DNA from: Dehalococcoidia bacterium
GTDB lineage: Bacteria > Chloroflexota > Dehalococcoidia > Dehalococcoidales > CSSed11-197
Assembly: GCA_003552785.1 (NCBI GenBank)
Contig: PUOQ01000070.1
Coordinates: 1 to 22,704, forward strand
Direction: 5' to 3'
Length of the DNA stretch: 22,704 nucleotides
Part shown: positions 1-8,314 of the stretch, in pieces
How positions within the stretch are numbered: the first letter of the stretch is position 1
How the letters are laid out: each line of letters starts with the position of its first letter
Program-made: the position numbers and the translations under genes
The notes under the pieces: model-generated
The model's input: only the letters and a program-made list of their open reading frames with translations
Database searches by the model: none
Told to the model about the DNA's origin: nothing

Positions 1-163
1 CCTTCTTCACAGGCGAATCAGGAATGGCCTTCTTTACTGATGCCACTATAATATCACCGACTTTGGCACAGCGTTTACGGCTGCCCCCCGGCACGTTGAT
101 GCACATAATCTGACGGGCACCAGTATTGTCAGCAACTTTAAGGCGTGTTTGTGGCTGTATCAT
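1..163 (-). CDS. rplN: 50S ribosomal protein L14 (uL14), 3' part cut by window edge
   Basis: The reverse-strand reading starts at ATG (163-161) and gives 54 residues beginning MIQPQTRLKVADNTGARQIM, the conserved uL14 N-terminus, followed by the GGSRKR and KVGDIIVASVK motifs. The gene runs off the left edge of the window, so less than half of the usual ~122 residues is visible. uL14 binds 23S rRNA at the subunit interface. Its ATG overlaps the rpsQ stop as ATGA, which suggests translational coupling in the S10/spc operon. Confidence 0.97.
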   Translation of the reverse strand, partial: MIQPQTRLKVADNTGARQIMCINVPGGSRKRCAKVGDIIVASVKKAIPDSPVKK

Positions 164-465
164 TTTTCTGTCCCCTCGGTTTCAGATGCCATTTCCTCGT
201 CCTTTAGCTCCAAAACATCTTTTCTGGCAATGATTTCCAGGACTCGCCAGCGCTTTTCTTTTGATATAGGACGGGTTTCAATAATCTTTACCTTATCTCC
301 GGGCCTGGTTTCATTTTTTTCATCATGTGCCTTATATTTAAGCAGTCGTCGAAAAGTTTTTCTATAGAGTGGATGACGCTTCATTACTTCAACGCCTACA
401 ACTGCCGTTTTATCCGTGTTACGGCTGATTACAAACCCAACCCTTGTCTTACGTTTGATTTCCAT
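160..465 (-). CDS. rpsQ: 30S ribosomal protein S17 (uS17)
   Basis: 101 residues, ATG start at 465. It carries the uS17 OB-fold signatures: GFVISRNTDKTAVVGVEVMKR near the N-terminus, then HPLYRKTFRRLLKYKAHDE and GDKVKIIETRPISKEKRW. uS17 is a primary 16S rRNA-binding protein of the small subunit. The core is about 85 residues long, and the last ~16 residues form an acidic tail (ending ASETEGTEK) beyond the usual end. It lies 4 nt after rpmC and overlaps rplN by 4 nt. Confidence 0.97.
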   Translation of the reverse strand: MEIKRKTRVGFVISRNTDKTAVVGVEVMKRHPLYRKTFRRLLKYKAHDEKNETRPGDKVKIIETRPISKEKRWRVLEIIARKDVLELKDEEMASETEGTEK

Positions 466-469
466 AATG

Positions 470-667
470 CTATTCTATACCCAGTTCTCTTTCGCGCTTT
501 ATCGTCCTGAGACGGGCTATCTCCTTTTTTAGCTTGCTTATATCTTTGGGGCTCTTTAATTGCCTGGTAGCAGCTTTAAATCGAGCATCAACCAGTTCCT
601 TCTGAGCCTCATCCAGGCGTTTTAACAGCTCTCCATCACTAAGTTTCTTTAGCTTAGCTGCCTTCAC
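470..667 (-). CDS. rpmC: 50S ribosomal protein L29 (uL29)
   Basis: 65 residues forming the short two-helix uL29 protein, with the signature LKSPKDISKLKKEIARLRTI in the second half. uL29 sits at the peptide exit tunnel near the SRP and trigger-factor docking site. The start codon is GTG (667-665), placed inside the end of rplP; the two genes overlap by 14 nt. This supports translational coupling and makes a later start unnecessary. Confidence 0.96.
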   Translation of the reverse strand: MKAAKLKKLSDGELLKRLDEAQKELVDARFKAATRQLKSPKDISKLKKEIARLRTIKRERELGIE

Positions 668-1106
668 TCAAAACCTCCTTTTCAGCCTCACTACCTTCTT
701 GTGAGCGCCATACAAAACGTGTCTTGAGAGGTAATTTATGCCCGGCACGTCGAATTGCTTCTTTTGCCTGGTCATAAGTCACACCACTTAATTCAAAAAC
801 AATACGACCCCGTCTGACTACTGCAACCCAGTGATCCATGGACCCTTTTCCTGACCCCATACGTGTTTCGGCTGGTTTCTTGGTTACCGGTTTGTCCGGG
901 AAGACCCGAATCCACATTTTACCACTACGTTTCACGTGGTGAACAATTGCCCTTCGAGCAGATTCGATTTGCCTTGAAGTAATCCAGGCAGTACTGGTAG
1001 CCTGGAGGGCAAAATCTCCAAACTCCAGTGTGTTGCCAGCCTGGGCCATACCCCGGCGTCTGCCTTTATGCGATTTTCGATATTTAACTCTCTTGGGCTG
1101 AAGCAT
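654..1106 (-). CDS. rplP: 50S ribosomal protein L16 (uL16)
   Basis: 150 residues from ATG at 1106. The N-terminus MLQPKRVKYRKSHKGRRRGM and the motifs GSGKGSMDHWVAVVRRGRIVFE and KLPLKTRFV are diagnostic of uL16, which helps form the tRNA A-site region of the large subunit. It is slightly longer than the usual ~137-144 residues because of an acidic tail (GSEAEKEVLSEGS). It lies 4 nt downstream of rpsC. Confidence 0.97.
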   Translation of the reverse strand: MLQPKRVKYRKSHKGRRRGMAQAGNTLEFGDFALQATSTAWITSRQIESARRAIVHHVKRSGKMWIRVFPDKPVTKKPAETRMGSGKGSMDHWVAVVRRGRIVFELSGVTYDQAKEAIRRAGHKLPLKTRFVWRSQEGSEAEKEVLSEGS

Positions 1107-1110
1107 TTTG

Positions 1111-2292
1111 CTATTCCTCTACGTTCTCTTCCTTTTTCTTTTTAGCTTGCGGTTTGTCACCTGCATCTACAGTTTCCGAAGCACCTTCCTGTTGAAGTTT
1201 ATCCTTTGCCTTCGCGCCGGTGGTAGCTTTGGTGCCTGTTTTTGTTTTTGACCTGGTAGTAGTTTTGGTAGTCTTTGCCGCAGGCCTGGGCGCACCACCT
1301 TCGCCCTCTTTTTTATCCTCAACTGCACTGGCAGACTCTGCCTTTTCTGCTTGTTTTTCAGTGCTCGTTTTACGGCGCCGCTTTGGCGCTTCTTTTTTGA
1401 CTTCCTTTGATTCGTCGATGGCTTGCTCAGCACCGGCTTTGGCTTTTACTTCACCAGTCCCTTCGCCTGGAGTTGCGACACTCTCATCTACAGAAACTCC
1501 ACTTCCATCGCTTGCTGCAGCCACCCCCGTACCCTCTGCTTTCTCTCCGCTTGTTTCTGCTGCCGTTTCTTTTTGTGTTATTGCGGCAGTAGCGACTGCT
1601 TCTTCGGGTTTCTTCTCAACAGGTGCGGGTGGTTCGGCTTCCATGTTTTGCATTTCCTCTTCCTGTTCGGGAAGAACATCACCACGGTAAAGCCATACTT
1701 TTATCCCTATGCGCCCCATAATAGTATGGGCCTCGGTAAAGCCGTAATCTACATCTGCGCGTAAAGTGTGCAACGGAACCCTGCCCTGGTGCATAACCTG
1801 AGCTCTGGCAATCTCAACACCACCCAACCTGCCGGCACAATTTATCTTAATGCCCTGGGCACCGGCCTGCATGCTGCGAAAAATAGCCTGCTTCATAGCA
1901 CGCCGGTACGCTACTCGCCGCTCAATCTGCTCGGCAAGTGACCGGGCAACAAGATATGCATCCAATTCTGGCTGACGTATTTCCTGAACGTTTAACTGTA
2001 ATTTTTTGCCAATTAACTCTTCCAGCGTTCTACGCGTTTCATCAACTCGCTGGCCTCCCCGGCCGATCACAATGCCCGGACGTGCGGTATGAATGGTTAC
2101 AATTATTTTGTTGGCCGGGCGTTCTATTTCTACAAGAGATACTCCGGCATCACCATAGCGACCTTTAATGGCCTTTCGAATAGCCATATCCTCACGTAGA
2201 TACTCAACATAATGCTTATCTGTGTACCACTTGGACTGCCAGTCTTTGACAATACCAAGCCTGAATCCGGTTGGGTGTATTTTACGTCCCAT
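1111..2292 (-). CDS. rpsC: 30S ribosomal protein S3 (uS3) with very long low-complexity C-terminal extension
   Basis: 393 residues, where uS3 is normally about 210-240. Residues 1-210 are ordinary uS3: MGRKIHPTGFRLGIVKDW, the KH-type loop GRGG at 77-80, AGRLGGVEIAR near 153-163, and KVWLYRGDVLP at 198-208. From about residue 211 (nt 1662 down to 1114) the protein becomes a tail rich in Ala, Lys, Glu, Thr and Gly, with basic patches such as PKRRRKTS and runs of KTTKTTTRSK. It has no recognisable fold and is probably disordered. The reading frame is unbroken and ends 4 nt before rplP. The start codon shares one base with the rplV stop (TAATG). uS3 lies at the mRNA entry channel; any role for the tail is unknown. 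Confidence 0.96.
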   Translation of the reverse strand: MGRKIHPTGFRLGIVKDWQSKWYTDKHYVEYLREDMAIRKAIKGRYGDAGVSLVEIERPANKIIVTIHTARPGIVIGRGGQRVDETRRTLEELIGKKLQLNVQEIRQPELDAYLVARSLAEQIERRVAYRRAMKQAIFRSMQAGAQGIKINCAGRLGGVEIARAQVMHQGRVPLHTLRADVDYGFTEAHTIMGRIGIKVWLYRGDVLPEQEEEMQNMEAEPPAPVEKKPEEAVATAAITQKETAAETSGEKAEGTGVAAASDGSGVSVDESVATPGEGTGEVKAKAGAEQAIDESKEVKKEAPKRRRKTSTEKQAEKAESASAVEDKKEGEGGAPRPAAKTTKTTTRSKTKTGTKATTGAKAKDKLQQEGASETVDAGDKPQAKKKKEENVEE

Positions 2293-2630
2293 TAAGCCTC
2301 CTGCTCGCTGACAACAACTGTAATATGACTGGAGCGCTTTAGAATAGCACCAGCACGGCCCCTGGCTCTTGCTCTGAATCGTTTCATCATCCGAGCATCA
2401 TCAGCAAAAATAGTAACTATTTTCAAGTCAACCGGCTCCATCTGATAATTATGCTCAGCGTTAGCTACGGCTGACTTGATAACTTTAGACACAATAAGTG
2501 CATGTGGACTGGGCGCAAACTTGAGCATTTCAAGCGCCTCGCCAGCAAATTTACCACGAACAGTGTTTATCAGTGGTCTCAGCTTTTGGGCTGAAACCCC
2601 GGTGTCTTTTGAAACAGCTTTTACTTTCAT
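2292..2630 (-). CDS. rplV: 50S ribosomal protein L22 (uL22)
   Basis: 112 residues from ATG at 2630. Typical uL22 features are AVSKDTGVSAQKLRPLINTVRG at the N-terminus, AVANAEHNY in the middle, and the C-terminal beta-hairpin region RMMKRFRARARGRAGAILKRSSHITVVV that lines the exit tunnel. The length is normal. The TAA stop overlaps the rpsC ATG by one base. Confidence 0.97.
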   Translation of the reverse strand: MKVKAVSKDTGVSAQKLRPLINTVRGKFAGEALEMLKFAPSPHALIVSKVIKSAVANAEHNYQMEPVDLKIVTIFADDARMMKRFRARARGRAGAILKRSSHITVVVSEQEA

Positions 2631-2642
2631 TTTATAACCTGA

Positions 2643-2921
2643 CTATCTTTTACCTTTTTCGGATTTAACCACATGACCACGGAAGGTGCGCGTTGGCGCA
2701 AACTCACCTAAACGATGGCCCACCATATTTTCGGTAATAAAAATCGGCACATGTCTCCGGCCATCATGGACCCCAATAGTAGCACCTACCATTTCGGGTA
2801 CGATGGTAGACCACCTCGCCCAGGTCTTTATTACAACCCGCTGCTTGGAACGACTCGAAGCAGCCACCTTTTTCATAAGCTTTTCATCAACTGCCGGGCC
2901 CTTTTTTATCGATCTTGACAT
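2643..2921 (-). CDS. rpsS: 30S ribosomal protein S19 (uS19)
   Basis: 92 residues, the normal length. It begins MSRSIKKGPAVDEKLMKKV and has the conserved WARWSTIVPEMVG, VHDGRRHVPIFITENMVGHRLGEFAPTRTFRGH region. uS19 binds the 16S head with S13. It lies between rplB (4 nt gap) and rplV (12 nt gap). Confidence 0.97.
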   Translation of the reverse strand: MSRSIKKGPAVDEKLMKKVAASSRSKQRVVIKTWARWSTIVPEMVGATIGVHDGRRHVPIFITENMVGHRLGEFAPTRTFRGHVVKSEKGKR

Positions 2922-2925
2922 TTAA

Positions 2926-3753
2926 TTATTTACCTCTCCGCTTGACAATCAGCTTGTCTGAAGGTTTACTTTTTCTGGTCCTGTAACCCAGAGCAGGCTT
3001 GCCCCATGGGGTTTTTGGTCCTGGCATGCCTATCGGGGCTCTGCCCTCACCACCACCATGCGGATGAGACTTGGGATCCATAGCAGACCCCCTTACAGTA
3101 GGCCTCAAACCTTTCCAGCGTTTTCTTCCAGCTTTACCCATTTTAACATTAGAATGGTCCAGGTTGCCCACCTGGCCAATGGTAGCCATGCATTCAGCGC
3201 GTACTTTACGCATCTCTCCAGACGGCAACCTCAAAAACACGTAGCCGCCTTCTTTGCCCATAATCTGAGCTGATACTCCAGCGCTTCTAACCATTTGGCC
3301 GCCGCGCCCGGGCGTGAGTTCAATATTATGCACCTGGGTACCACCTGGCATGCTACCCATCGGCATGCTGTTGCCTGTTTTATATTCTGCATCAGCCCCG
3401 GCTTTTATGCTTTCGCCTACGGTCAAGCCATTGGGTGCCAGTATATAGCGTTTATCGCCATCAGCATAAAATATCAAGGCAATCCTTGCAGAACGATTGG
3501 GATCATATTCCACTGCCACAACTCTGCCTGGTACACCGATTTTATTGCGTTTAAAATCGATTATGCGTATCTTCCGTTTCGAGCCACCACCCCGATGGCG
3601 CACAGTCATCCGGCCCTGATTATTGCGACCGGACTGACGCTTGGCAGACTTGACCAGATTTTTCTCTGGCCGGTCTTTGGTAATCTCTTCGTATGTAAGG
3701 CCAACGAAACCCCTTCTTCCGGGTGAAGTTGGCTTATATGATTTAAGCGTCAT
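2926..3753 (-). CDS. rplB: 50S ribosomal protein L2 (uL2)
   Basis: 275 residues, the standard length. The N-terminus MTLKSYKPTSPGRRGFVG, the central GRNNQGRMTVRHRGGG and the C-terminal HPHGGGEGRAPIG motif (including the conserved His near the peptidyl-transferase centre), followed by TPWGKPALGYRTR, identify uL2. It binds 23S rRNA and is needed for subunit association. The ATG lies 21 nt after the rplW stop, the widest gap inside the S10 section. Confidence 0.98.
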   Translation of the reverse strand: MTLKSYKPTSPGRRGFVGLTYEEITKDRPEKNLVKSAKRQSGRNNQGRMTVRHRGGGSKRKIRIIDFKRNKIGVPGRVVAVEYDPNRSARIALIFYADGDKRYILAPNGLTVGESIKAGADAEYKTGNSMPMGSMPGGTQVHNIELTPGRGGQMVRSAGVSAQIMGKEGGYVFLRLPSGEMRKVRAECMATIGQVGNLDHSNVKMGKAGRKRWKGLRPTVRGSAMDPKSHPHGGGEGRAPIGMPGPKTPWGKPALGYRTRKSKPSDKLIVKRRGK

Positions 3754-3774
3754 TTTTTAACAGCTCTCCTTAAC

Positions 3775-4059
3775 CTATACTCCTTCATACAGCTGTATGC
3801 TCTGGCCTTCTTTCAGGGTCACGATCGCCTTTTTCCATGAAGGCTCCTGAACTATGTTCCTGCCCATACGGCGCTGTTTGCCATGCATGTTCATTACATT
3901 TACATTAACCACATCTACGTTAAAAGCCATCTCAACGGCACGTTTAATTTCCCATTTGTTGGCCTTATCCGCTACAACGAAGGCATACTGCCCGCCCTGC
4001 TGCAAAATAGTGCCTTTTTCGGTTACCAGGGGTTTTTGCAGTACTTGATACAGGTTCAT
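3775..4059 (-). CDS. rplW: 50S ribosomal protein L23 (uL23)
   Basis: 94 residues from ATG at 4059. It has the uL23 pattern: LQKPLVTEKGTILQQGGQYAFVV, then NKWEIKRAVEMAFNVDVVNVNVMNMHGKQRRMGR. uL23 surrounds the peptide exit and docks trigger factor and SRP. It starts inside the rplD stop (ATGA, 4-nt overlap). Confidence 0.97.
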   Translation of the reverse strand: MNLYQVLQKPLVTEKGTILQQGGQYAFVVADKANKWEIKRAVEMAFNVDVVNVNVMNMHGKQRRMGRNIVQEPSWKKAIVTLKEGQSIQLYEGV

Positions 4060-4706
4060 CTCGCCTCCCCTTCTTTAACTAAAGCTCCACCCCACTGCGA
4101 TTCTATCTGTCGTAGTGCAGGCTCAGTTATAAGGAGTTTTTTATAACCCAACAGGTCTTTTACATTTAATTGTTTTGCCGGCATGGTTTTTACACCAGTT
4201 AAATTCCGCGCGGATTTAATAACATTTTCATTTGTCTCGTCCAGTGCAATAAGAGCAGAACCTTCGATGCCTAAAGCCTTAATTACACCTGCCATGTCTT
4301 TTGTTTTGGGTGCATCAAATTTTAAATCGTCAAGAACTATTAACTCATTGTCACCGGCTTTTGCTGAAAGAACACATCGAATCGCCAGACGGCGCATCGC
4401 TTTTGGCATAGATTTGCTATAATCCCTCGGTTTTGGCCCGAAAGTAACCCCGCCTCCACGCCTTAAAGGCGACTTGGCAGAACCAGCCCTGGCATTGCCG
4501 GTGTGCTTTTGTCGATACAGCTTGCGAACACTGCCCGTAACTTCAGCTCTTCCTTTTGTTGAAGCCGTGCCCTGGCGCCTGTTAGCGTTATGCATTACCA
4601 GCGCTTGATGAACGACCGCCTCGTTAAATTGAATTCCAAAAACACTCGGGTCCAGGTTTACCTGGCCTGTTTGCTCGCCTGACATATTATACAATGGAAG
4701 TTGCAC
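4056..4706 (-). CDS. rplD: 50S ribosomal protein L4 (uL4)
   Basis: 216 residues with the uL4 signature: an N-terminal strand ending LYNMSGEQTG, VHQALVMHNANRRQGTASTKGRAEVTGSVRK, then KSPLRRGGGVTFGPKPRDYSKSMPKAMRR, whose loop reaches into the exit tunnel. I chose the GTG start at 4706, one nucleotide after rplC, because it restores the short beta-strand seen at the N-terminus of other uL4 proteins. An ATG at 4685 would delete it. In enterobacteria L4 autoregulates the S10 operon; nothing here shows whether that applies. Confidence 0.95.
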   Translation of the reverse strand: MQLPLYNMSGEQTGQVNLDPSVFGIQFNEAVVHQALVMHNANRRQGTASTKGRAEVTGSVRKLYRQKHTGNARAGSAKSPLRRGGGVTFGPKPRDYSKSMPKAMRRLAIRCVLSAKAGDNELIVLDDLKFDAPKTKDMAGVIKALGIEGSALIALDETNENVIKSARNLTGVKTMPAKQLNVKDLLGYKKLLITEPALRQIESQWGGALVKEGEAR

Positions 4707-4707
4707 C

Positions 4708-5331
4708 TTATTTACTCCTGTTAGCCTTCTTGATAATCAACAGGCCTTTTTGCATTCCCGGGACAGCGCCCTTAACCACCAACAGGTTGTTCTCGACATC
4801 AGCCTTAAGAACTTCTAAGTTACGAACAGTAACCGTTTGCGAACCCATATGCCCGGCCATTTTTTTGCCCTTCCAAACGCGGCCTGGAGTTGTACCTCCG
4901 CCGACCGAACCGGGTGCTCGAAGTCTGTCGGACTGCCCGTGAGTTTTAGGTCCTCCCCGGAAACCGTGACGCTTTACTACTCCGGCAAAACCCCTGCCTT
5001 TCGAAGTGCCGACAACATCAATTTTATCACCGGCATTAAACATTCCAGCATCAATTGTATCTCCAATGTTAACATCTTCTGACGAGGTCATACGAATTTC
5101 GCGCAGAAAGCGGAATTCGCCGAGGCCGCGGCACTGACCTTTTATGGGGCTTTTAATTTTTTTATTACTACCGAAGCCGAGTTGAGCAGCATTATAACCA
5201 TCGCTGGTTCCTGTCTTTATCTGCGTCACCACGCAGGGTCCAGCTTCTATCAAAGTTGCAGCCTCAGCCCTGCCTTTTGCATCAAACACCTGTGTCATTC
5301 CCAGCTTTTTACCAATTATACCTGTTAACAT
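4708..5331 (-). CDS. rplC: 50S ribosomal protein L3 (uL3)
   Basis: 207 residues starting MLTGIIGKKLGMTQVFD. The C-terminal half carries KRHGFRGGPKTHGQSDRLRAPG followed by SVGGGTTPGRVWKGKKMAGHMG, the uL3 motif around the conserved Gln loop near the peptidyl-transferase centre. An in-frame TTG lies immediately 5' of this ATG. The ATG is preferred because an AAAGG Shine-Dalgarno sequence stands about 8 nt upstream and because it matches the family N-terminus. Confidence 0.97.
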   Translation of the reverse strand: MLTGIIGKKLGMTQVFDAKGRAEAATLIEAGPCVVTQIKTGTSDGYNAAQLGFGSNKKIKSPIKGQCRGLGEFRFLREIRMTSSEDVNIGDTIDAGMFNAGDKIDVVGTSKGRGFAGVVKRHGFRGGPKTHGQSDRLRAPGSVGGGTTPGRVWKGKKMAGHMGSQTVTVRNLEVLKADVENNLLVVKGAVPGMQKGLLIIKKANRSK

Positions 5332-5342
5332 CAACTTAACCT

Positions 5343-5651
5343 TTAAATCTTAATATCTATACTAACCCCGGCCGGTAAATTCAGCTCAGTGAGCGAATCA
5401 ACCGTTTTTGAGGTTGTTTCCATTATATCTATAATCCGCTTGTGAGTTCGAACCTCGAAATGCTCCTGAGAGTCTTTGTCGATAAACGGGGAGCGAATTA
5501 CGCTGTATCTTTTTATGCGCGTGGGCAAGGGTATTGGACCCACTACTGTTGCTCCGGTGCGTTCCAGAGCGCCAACAATCTGTTGAGCGGCCTGGTCCAG
5601 AACCTTGTGATCAAAAGCCTTAAGTTTAATTCTTATTTTTTGTTTTGCCAT
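5343..5651 (-). CDS. rpsJ: 30S ribosomal protein S10 (uS10)
   Basis: 102 residues, normal length. The motifs KIRIKLKAFDHKVLDQAAQQIV, GPIPLPTRIKRYSVIRSPFIDKDSQEHFEVRTHKR and LTELNLPAGVSIDIKI are those of uS10, which also acts as NusE in antitermination. It follows fusA directly with a 17-nt gap; tuf, often found between these two genes, is absent. Confidence 0.97.
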   Translation of the reverse strand: MAKQKIRIKLKAFDHKVLDQAAQQIVGALERTGATVVGPIPLPTRIKRYSVIRSPFIDKDSQEHFEVRTHKRIIDIMETTSKTVDSLTELNLPAGVSIDIKI

Positions 5652-5668
5652 ACTCTTTCCTGATCCGC

Positions 5669-7729
5669 CTACTTTTGCTGAGCCAATACTGACTCAGGTA
5701 CTTCCTGGTATTCATAAAATTCTAGACCATAATTGGCTCGTCCCTGAGTTATAGAACGCAATACGGTTGTATAACCAAAAGTTTCTGATAACGGCACAAG
5801 CCCTTTTACGGTAACAGTATCACCGCTTGGTTCAACCCCTAAAATTTGGCCCCGGCGTGAATTTAGATCACCTATGATATCACCCATGAAACTTTCCGGG
5901 CCAACTACTTCAACTTTCATAACCGGCTCCAAAACAACTGTGCCGGCTTTGGATAAAGCTTCTTTAAAAGCCATGGAAGCAGCCATTTTGTAAGCCATTT
6001 CAGAGGAATCTACTTCATGATAACTGCCGTCAACAGCGGTAGCCTTGAAATCCACTACGGGATAACCTTTCAACCCACCGGTTTCAGATGCTTCCCTGAT
6101 ACCGCTTTGAGCAGCGACAACATAAGCCCTGGGAATAGCACCGCCTTTAATTTTATCTTCAAATATAAAGCCCTTGTTTCTTTCCAGGGGCTCGAATTCA
6201 ACCCAGATGTGCCCGTACTGACCGTGGCCCCCGGACTGGCGAACAAATTTGCCTTCCGTTTTTACACTGCGCCGCAGAGCTTCCTTATAGGCAACCCTGG
6301 GATTGCCTACCTGGGCACCAACCTTAAATTCACTCATCATCCGGCTGACGATTACATCAAGATGCAGCTCTCCCATGCCTGATATTACCGTCTGTCCGGT
6401 ATCGTTATTGTAGGCAACCTTGAAGGTTGGATCTTCTTCAGAGAGTTTTTGAAGAGACTGTCCTAATTTATCCTGATCATCCCTGGTTTTAGGTTCAATA
6501 GCAACAGAAATCACTGGTTCAGGAAATTTTATAGATTCCAGCAATATGGGTTGAACCGTATCACACAGGGTATCCCCGGTAAAGGTTTCTTTAAGACCCA
6601 TAGCAGCTACTATCGACCCGGCATCGGCTTCCTTCAGCTCTTCGTAACGATTGGCATACATAAGTACCAGGCGTCCAATTCGCTCCTTTTTCTTCTTGGT
6701 GGCATTATAAACCTGAGCGCCTTCTTTTATCCTGCCGGAATAAACCCTTAAATAACCCAACCTGCCAATATAGGGGTCTGCGACAACTTTAAAGGCCAGT
6801 GCAGAAAAGGGTTCTTCATCATTCACATGGCGTACTATTTCTGTGTCCTTATTAACTTCTATGGCCTTTACAGGGGGCATGTCAAGAGGTGAAGGTAAAT
6901 AATCAACCACTGCATTTAGAAGTAGAAAAACGCCTTTGTGCTTCAGGGCGCTGCCGCAAAGGACAGGTATCATTTTATTTGACAAGGTCAGACGCCTGAT
7001 GGCGGCCTTTATTAATTCGGGGCTGATATCACCACCATCAATAAAGGCGCTCATTATCTCATCATCTTCTTCAGCGAGGCTTTCAATCAGTTTTTGCCGG
7101 TATCCATCGGCCATTTCTTTTTCCTCGGCAGGAATCTCTGCTTCCTGCATTTTGCCATCTTTTTGGCCGGTCATATACCAGGCTTTCATTTCTATCAAAT
7201 CTATAGCCCCGGCAAAGGTATCTTCTTTGCCGATCGGCCACTGAATAGCCACAGGCTTTGCACCGAGTCGTTCCTTTATCATACTTATGCAGCGTTCATA
7301 ATTGGCCCCGGTACGGTCCATCTTATTGATGAAGCAGATGCGGGGTACATGGTATTTGTCAGCCTGGCGCCAGACAGTTTCTGATTGTGCTTCCACCCCC
7401 ATAACACCATCAAAAACAACAACACCGCCATCGAGCACTCTTAAGCTGCGCTCTACCTCGGCGGTGAAATCAACGTGTCCAGGAGTATCTATGATGTTTA
7501 TACGGTGATCATGCCAGTAACAGGTTGTGGCTGCAGATACGATGGTGATGCCCCGTTTTTTTTCCAGATCCATCCAGTCCATCACCGTGGTGCCTTCATC
7601 AACCTGGCCGATTTTATGAGTACGACCGGTATGGAAAAGTATGCGTTCCGTAACGGTAGTTTTACCGGCATCTATATGGGCTATGATACCAATATTACGT
7701 ATTTTTTCAAGTGGATAACTTCTGGACAT
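5669..7729 (-). CDS. fusA: Translation elongation factor G
   Basis: 686 residues from the ATG at 7729 (MSRSYPLEKIRNIGIIAHIDAGKTTV). EF-G is the GTPase that translocates tRNA and mRNA through the ribosome. Visible GTPase motifs are the P-loop AHIDAGKT at 17-24, RGITI in switch I, DTPGH near 82, and NKMD near 136. Domain IV motifs such as GHGQYGHIWVEFEP and the C-terminal GLVPLSETFGYTTVLRS follow. The frame is open upstream to a GTG at 7789, but the extra 20 residues are not part of the family and no Shine-Dalgarno precedes that GTG, so the ATG is preferred. The gap to rpsG is then 99 nt, the largest in this operon. Confidence 0.96.
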   Translation of the reverse strand: MSRSYPLEKIRNIGIIAHIDAGKTTVTERILFHTGRTHKIGQVDEGTTVMDWMDLEKKRGITIVSAATTCYWHDHRINIIDTPGHVDFTAEVERSLRVLDGGVVVFDGVMGVEAQSETVWRQADKYHVPRICFINKMDRTGANYERCISMIKERLGAKPVAIQWPIGKEDTFAGAIDLIEMKAWYMTGQKDGKMQEAEIPAEEKEMADGYRQKLIESLAEEDDEIMSAFIDGGDISPELIKAAIRRLTLSNKMIPVLCGSALKHKGVFLLLNAVVDYLPSPLDMPPVKAIEVNKDTEIVRHVNDEEPFSALAFKVVADPYIGRLGYLRVYSGRIKEGAQVYNATKKKKERIGRLVLMYANRYEELKEADAGSIVAAMGLKETFTGDTLCDTVQPILLESIKFPEPVISVAIEPKTRDDQDKLGQSLQKLSEEDPTFKVAYNNDTGQTVISGMGELHLDVIVSRMMSEFKVGAQVGNPRVAYKEALRRSVKTEGKFVRQSGGHGQYGHIWVEFEPLERNKGFIFEDKIKGGAIPRAYVVAAQSGIREASETGGLKGYPVVDFKATAVDGSYHEVDSSEMAYKMAASMAFKEALSKAGTVVLEPVMKVEVVGPESFMGDIIGDLNSRRGQILGVEPSGDTVTVKGLVPLSETFGYTTVLRSITQGRANYGLEFYEYQEVPESVLAQQK

Positions 7730-7828
7730 ATTTCTTCTTTCGGTCAAGGGTTCCTGCTTCAACCCTTTTTCAACAACTTTTCCGGTCACGACTAAATCAT
7801 CAGTATTTTTTCATTTGTGTTTTTTAAC

Positions 7829-8299
7829 TTACCAGCGGTAATGTGCAAAAGCGCGGTTGGCTTCTGCCATTTTGTGCGTCTCTTCCCTCTTCTTAACCGC
7901 AGCCCCCTGGCCTTTGGTTGCATCCAGCAGTTCTGCCGCCAGCTTTTCTGCCATGGAACGCCCGTTCCGGGCCCTGGAGGCTTTGATTATCCATCGCATT
8001 GCCAGCGAAGTATTTCGCCCCTGGCGCACTTCCACAGGCACCTGATAAGTGGCTCCGCCAACACGGCGCGGACGCACCTCAACCAGAGGTGTAACATTAT
8101 TGAAGGCCGTCTCCATTACCGGCAACGGTTCTTTCTTCTCTTTTTGTTCAATTATGTCCAGCGCCCCGTAAACAACTTTTTCGGCTACACTCTTTTTACC
8201 ACCATACATAATTTTATTTATTAAAAGGGCAACCAAAAGGCTGTTGTACTTGGCATCGGGTAATAATTCACGCTTTTTTATCCTGCTTCTTCTTGGCAT
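7829..8299 (-). CDS. rpsG: 30S ribosomal protein S7 (uS7)
   Basis: 156 residues, the standard length, beginning MPRRSRIKKRELLPDAKYNS. Family motifs include INKIMYGGKKSVAEKVVYGALD, PLVEVRPRRVGGATYQVPVEVR and LAMRWIIKASRARNGRSMAEKLAAELLDA. uS7 nucleates assembly of the 30S head and contacts the E and P sites. It lies 15 nt after rpsL. Confidence 0.97.
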   Translation of the reverse strand: MPRRSRIKKRELLPDAKYNSLLVALLINKIMYGGKKSVAEKVVYGALDIIEQKEKKEPLPVMETAFNNVTPLVEVRPRRVGGATYQVPVEVRQGRNTSLAMRWIIKASRARNGRSMAEKLAAELLDATKGQGAAVKKREETHKMAEANRAFAHYRW

Positions 8300-8314
8300 A
8301 TTATTTCTCCTGCG

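Noticed and set aside
1114..1662. S3 tail as a frameshift or assembly artefact
   Set aside because: The frame runs unbroken from the conserved core to a stop 4 nt before rplP, fitting operon spacing.
1220..1690. Long plus-strand frame (156 codons) opposite the rpsC tail
   Set aside because: It is antisense to the in-frame S3 extension and arises from that low-complexity composition; no ribosome-binding site or family match.
7730..7789. 20-residue N-terminal extension of EF-G from a GTG start
   Set aside because: Not part of the EF-G family and no Shine-Dalgarno; the ATG at 7729 gives the normal N-terminus.
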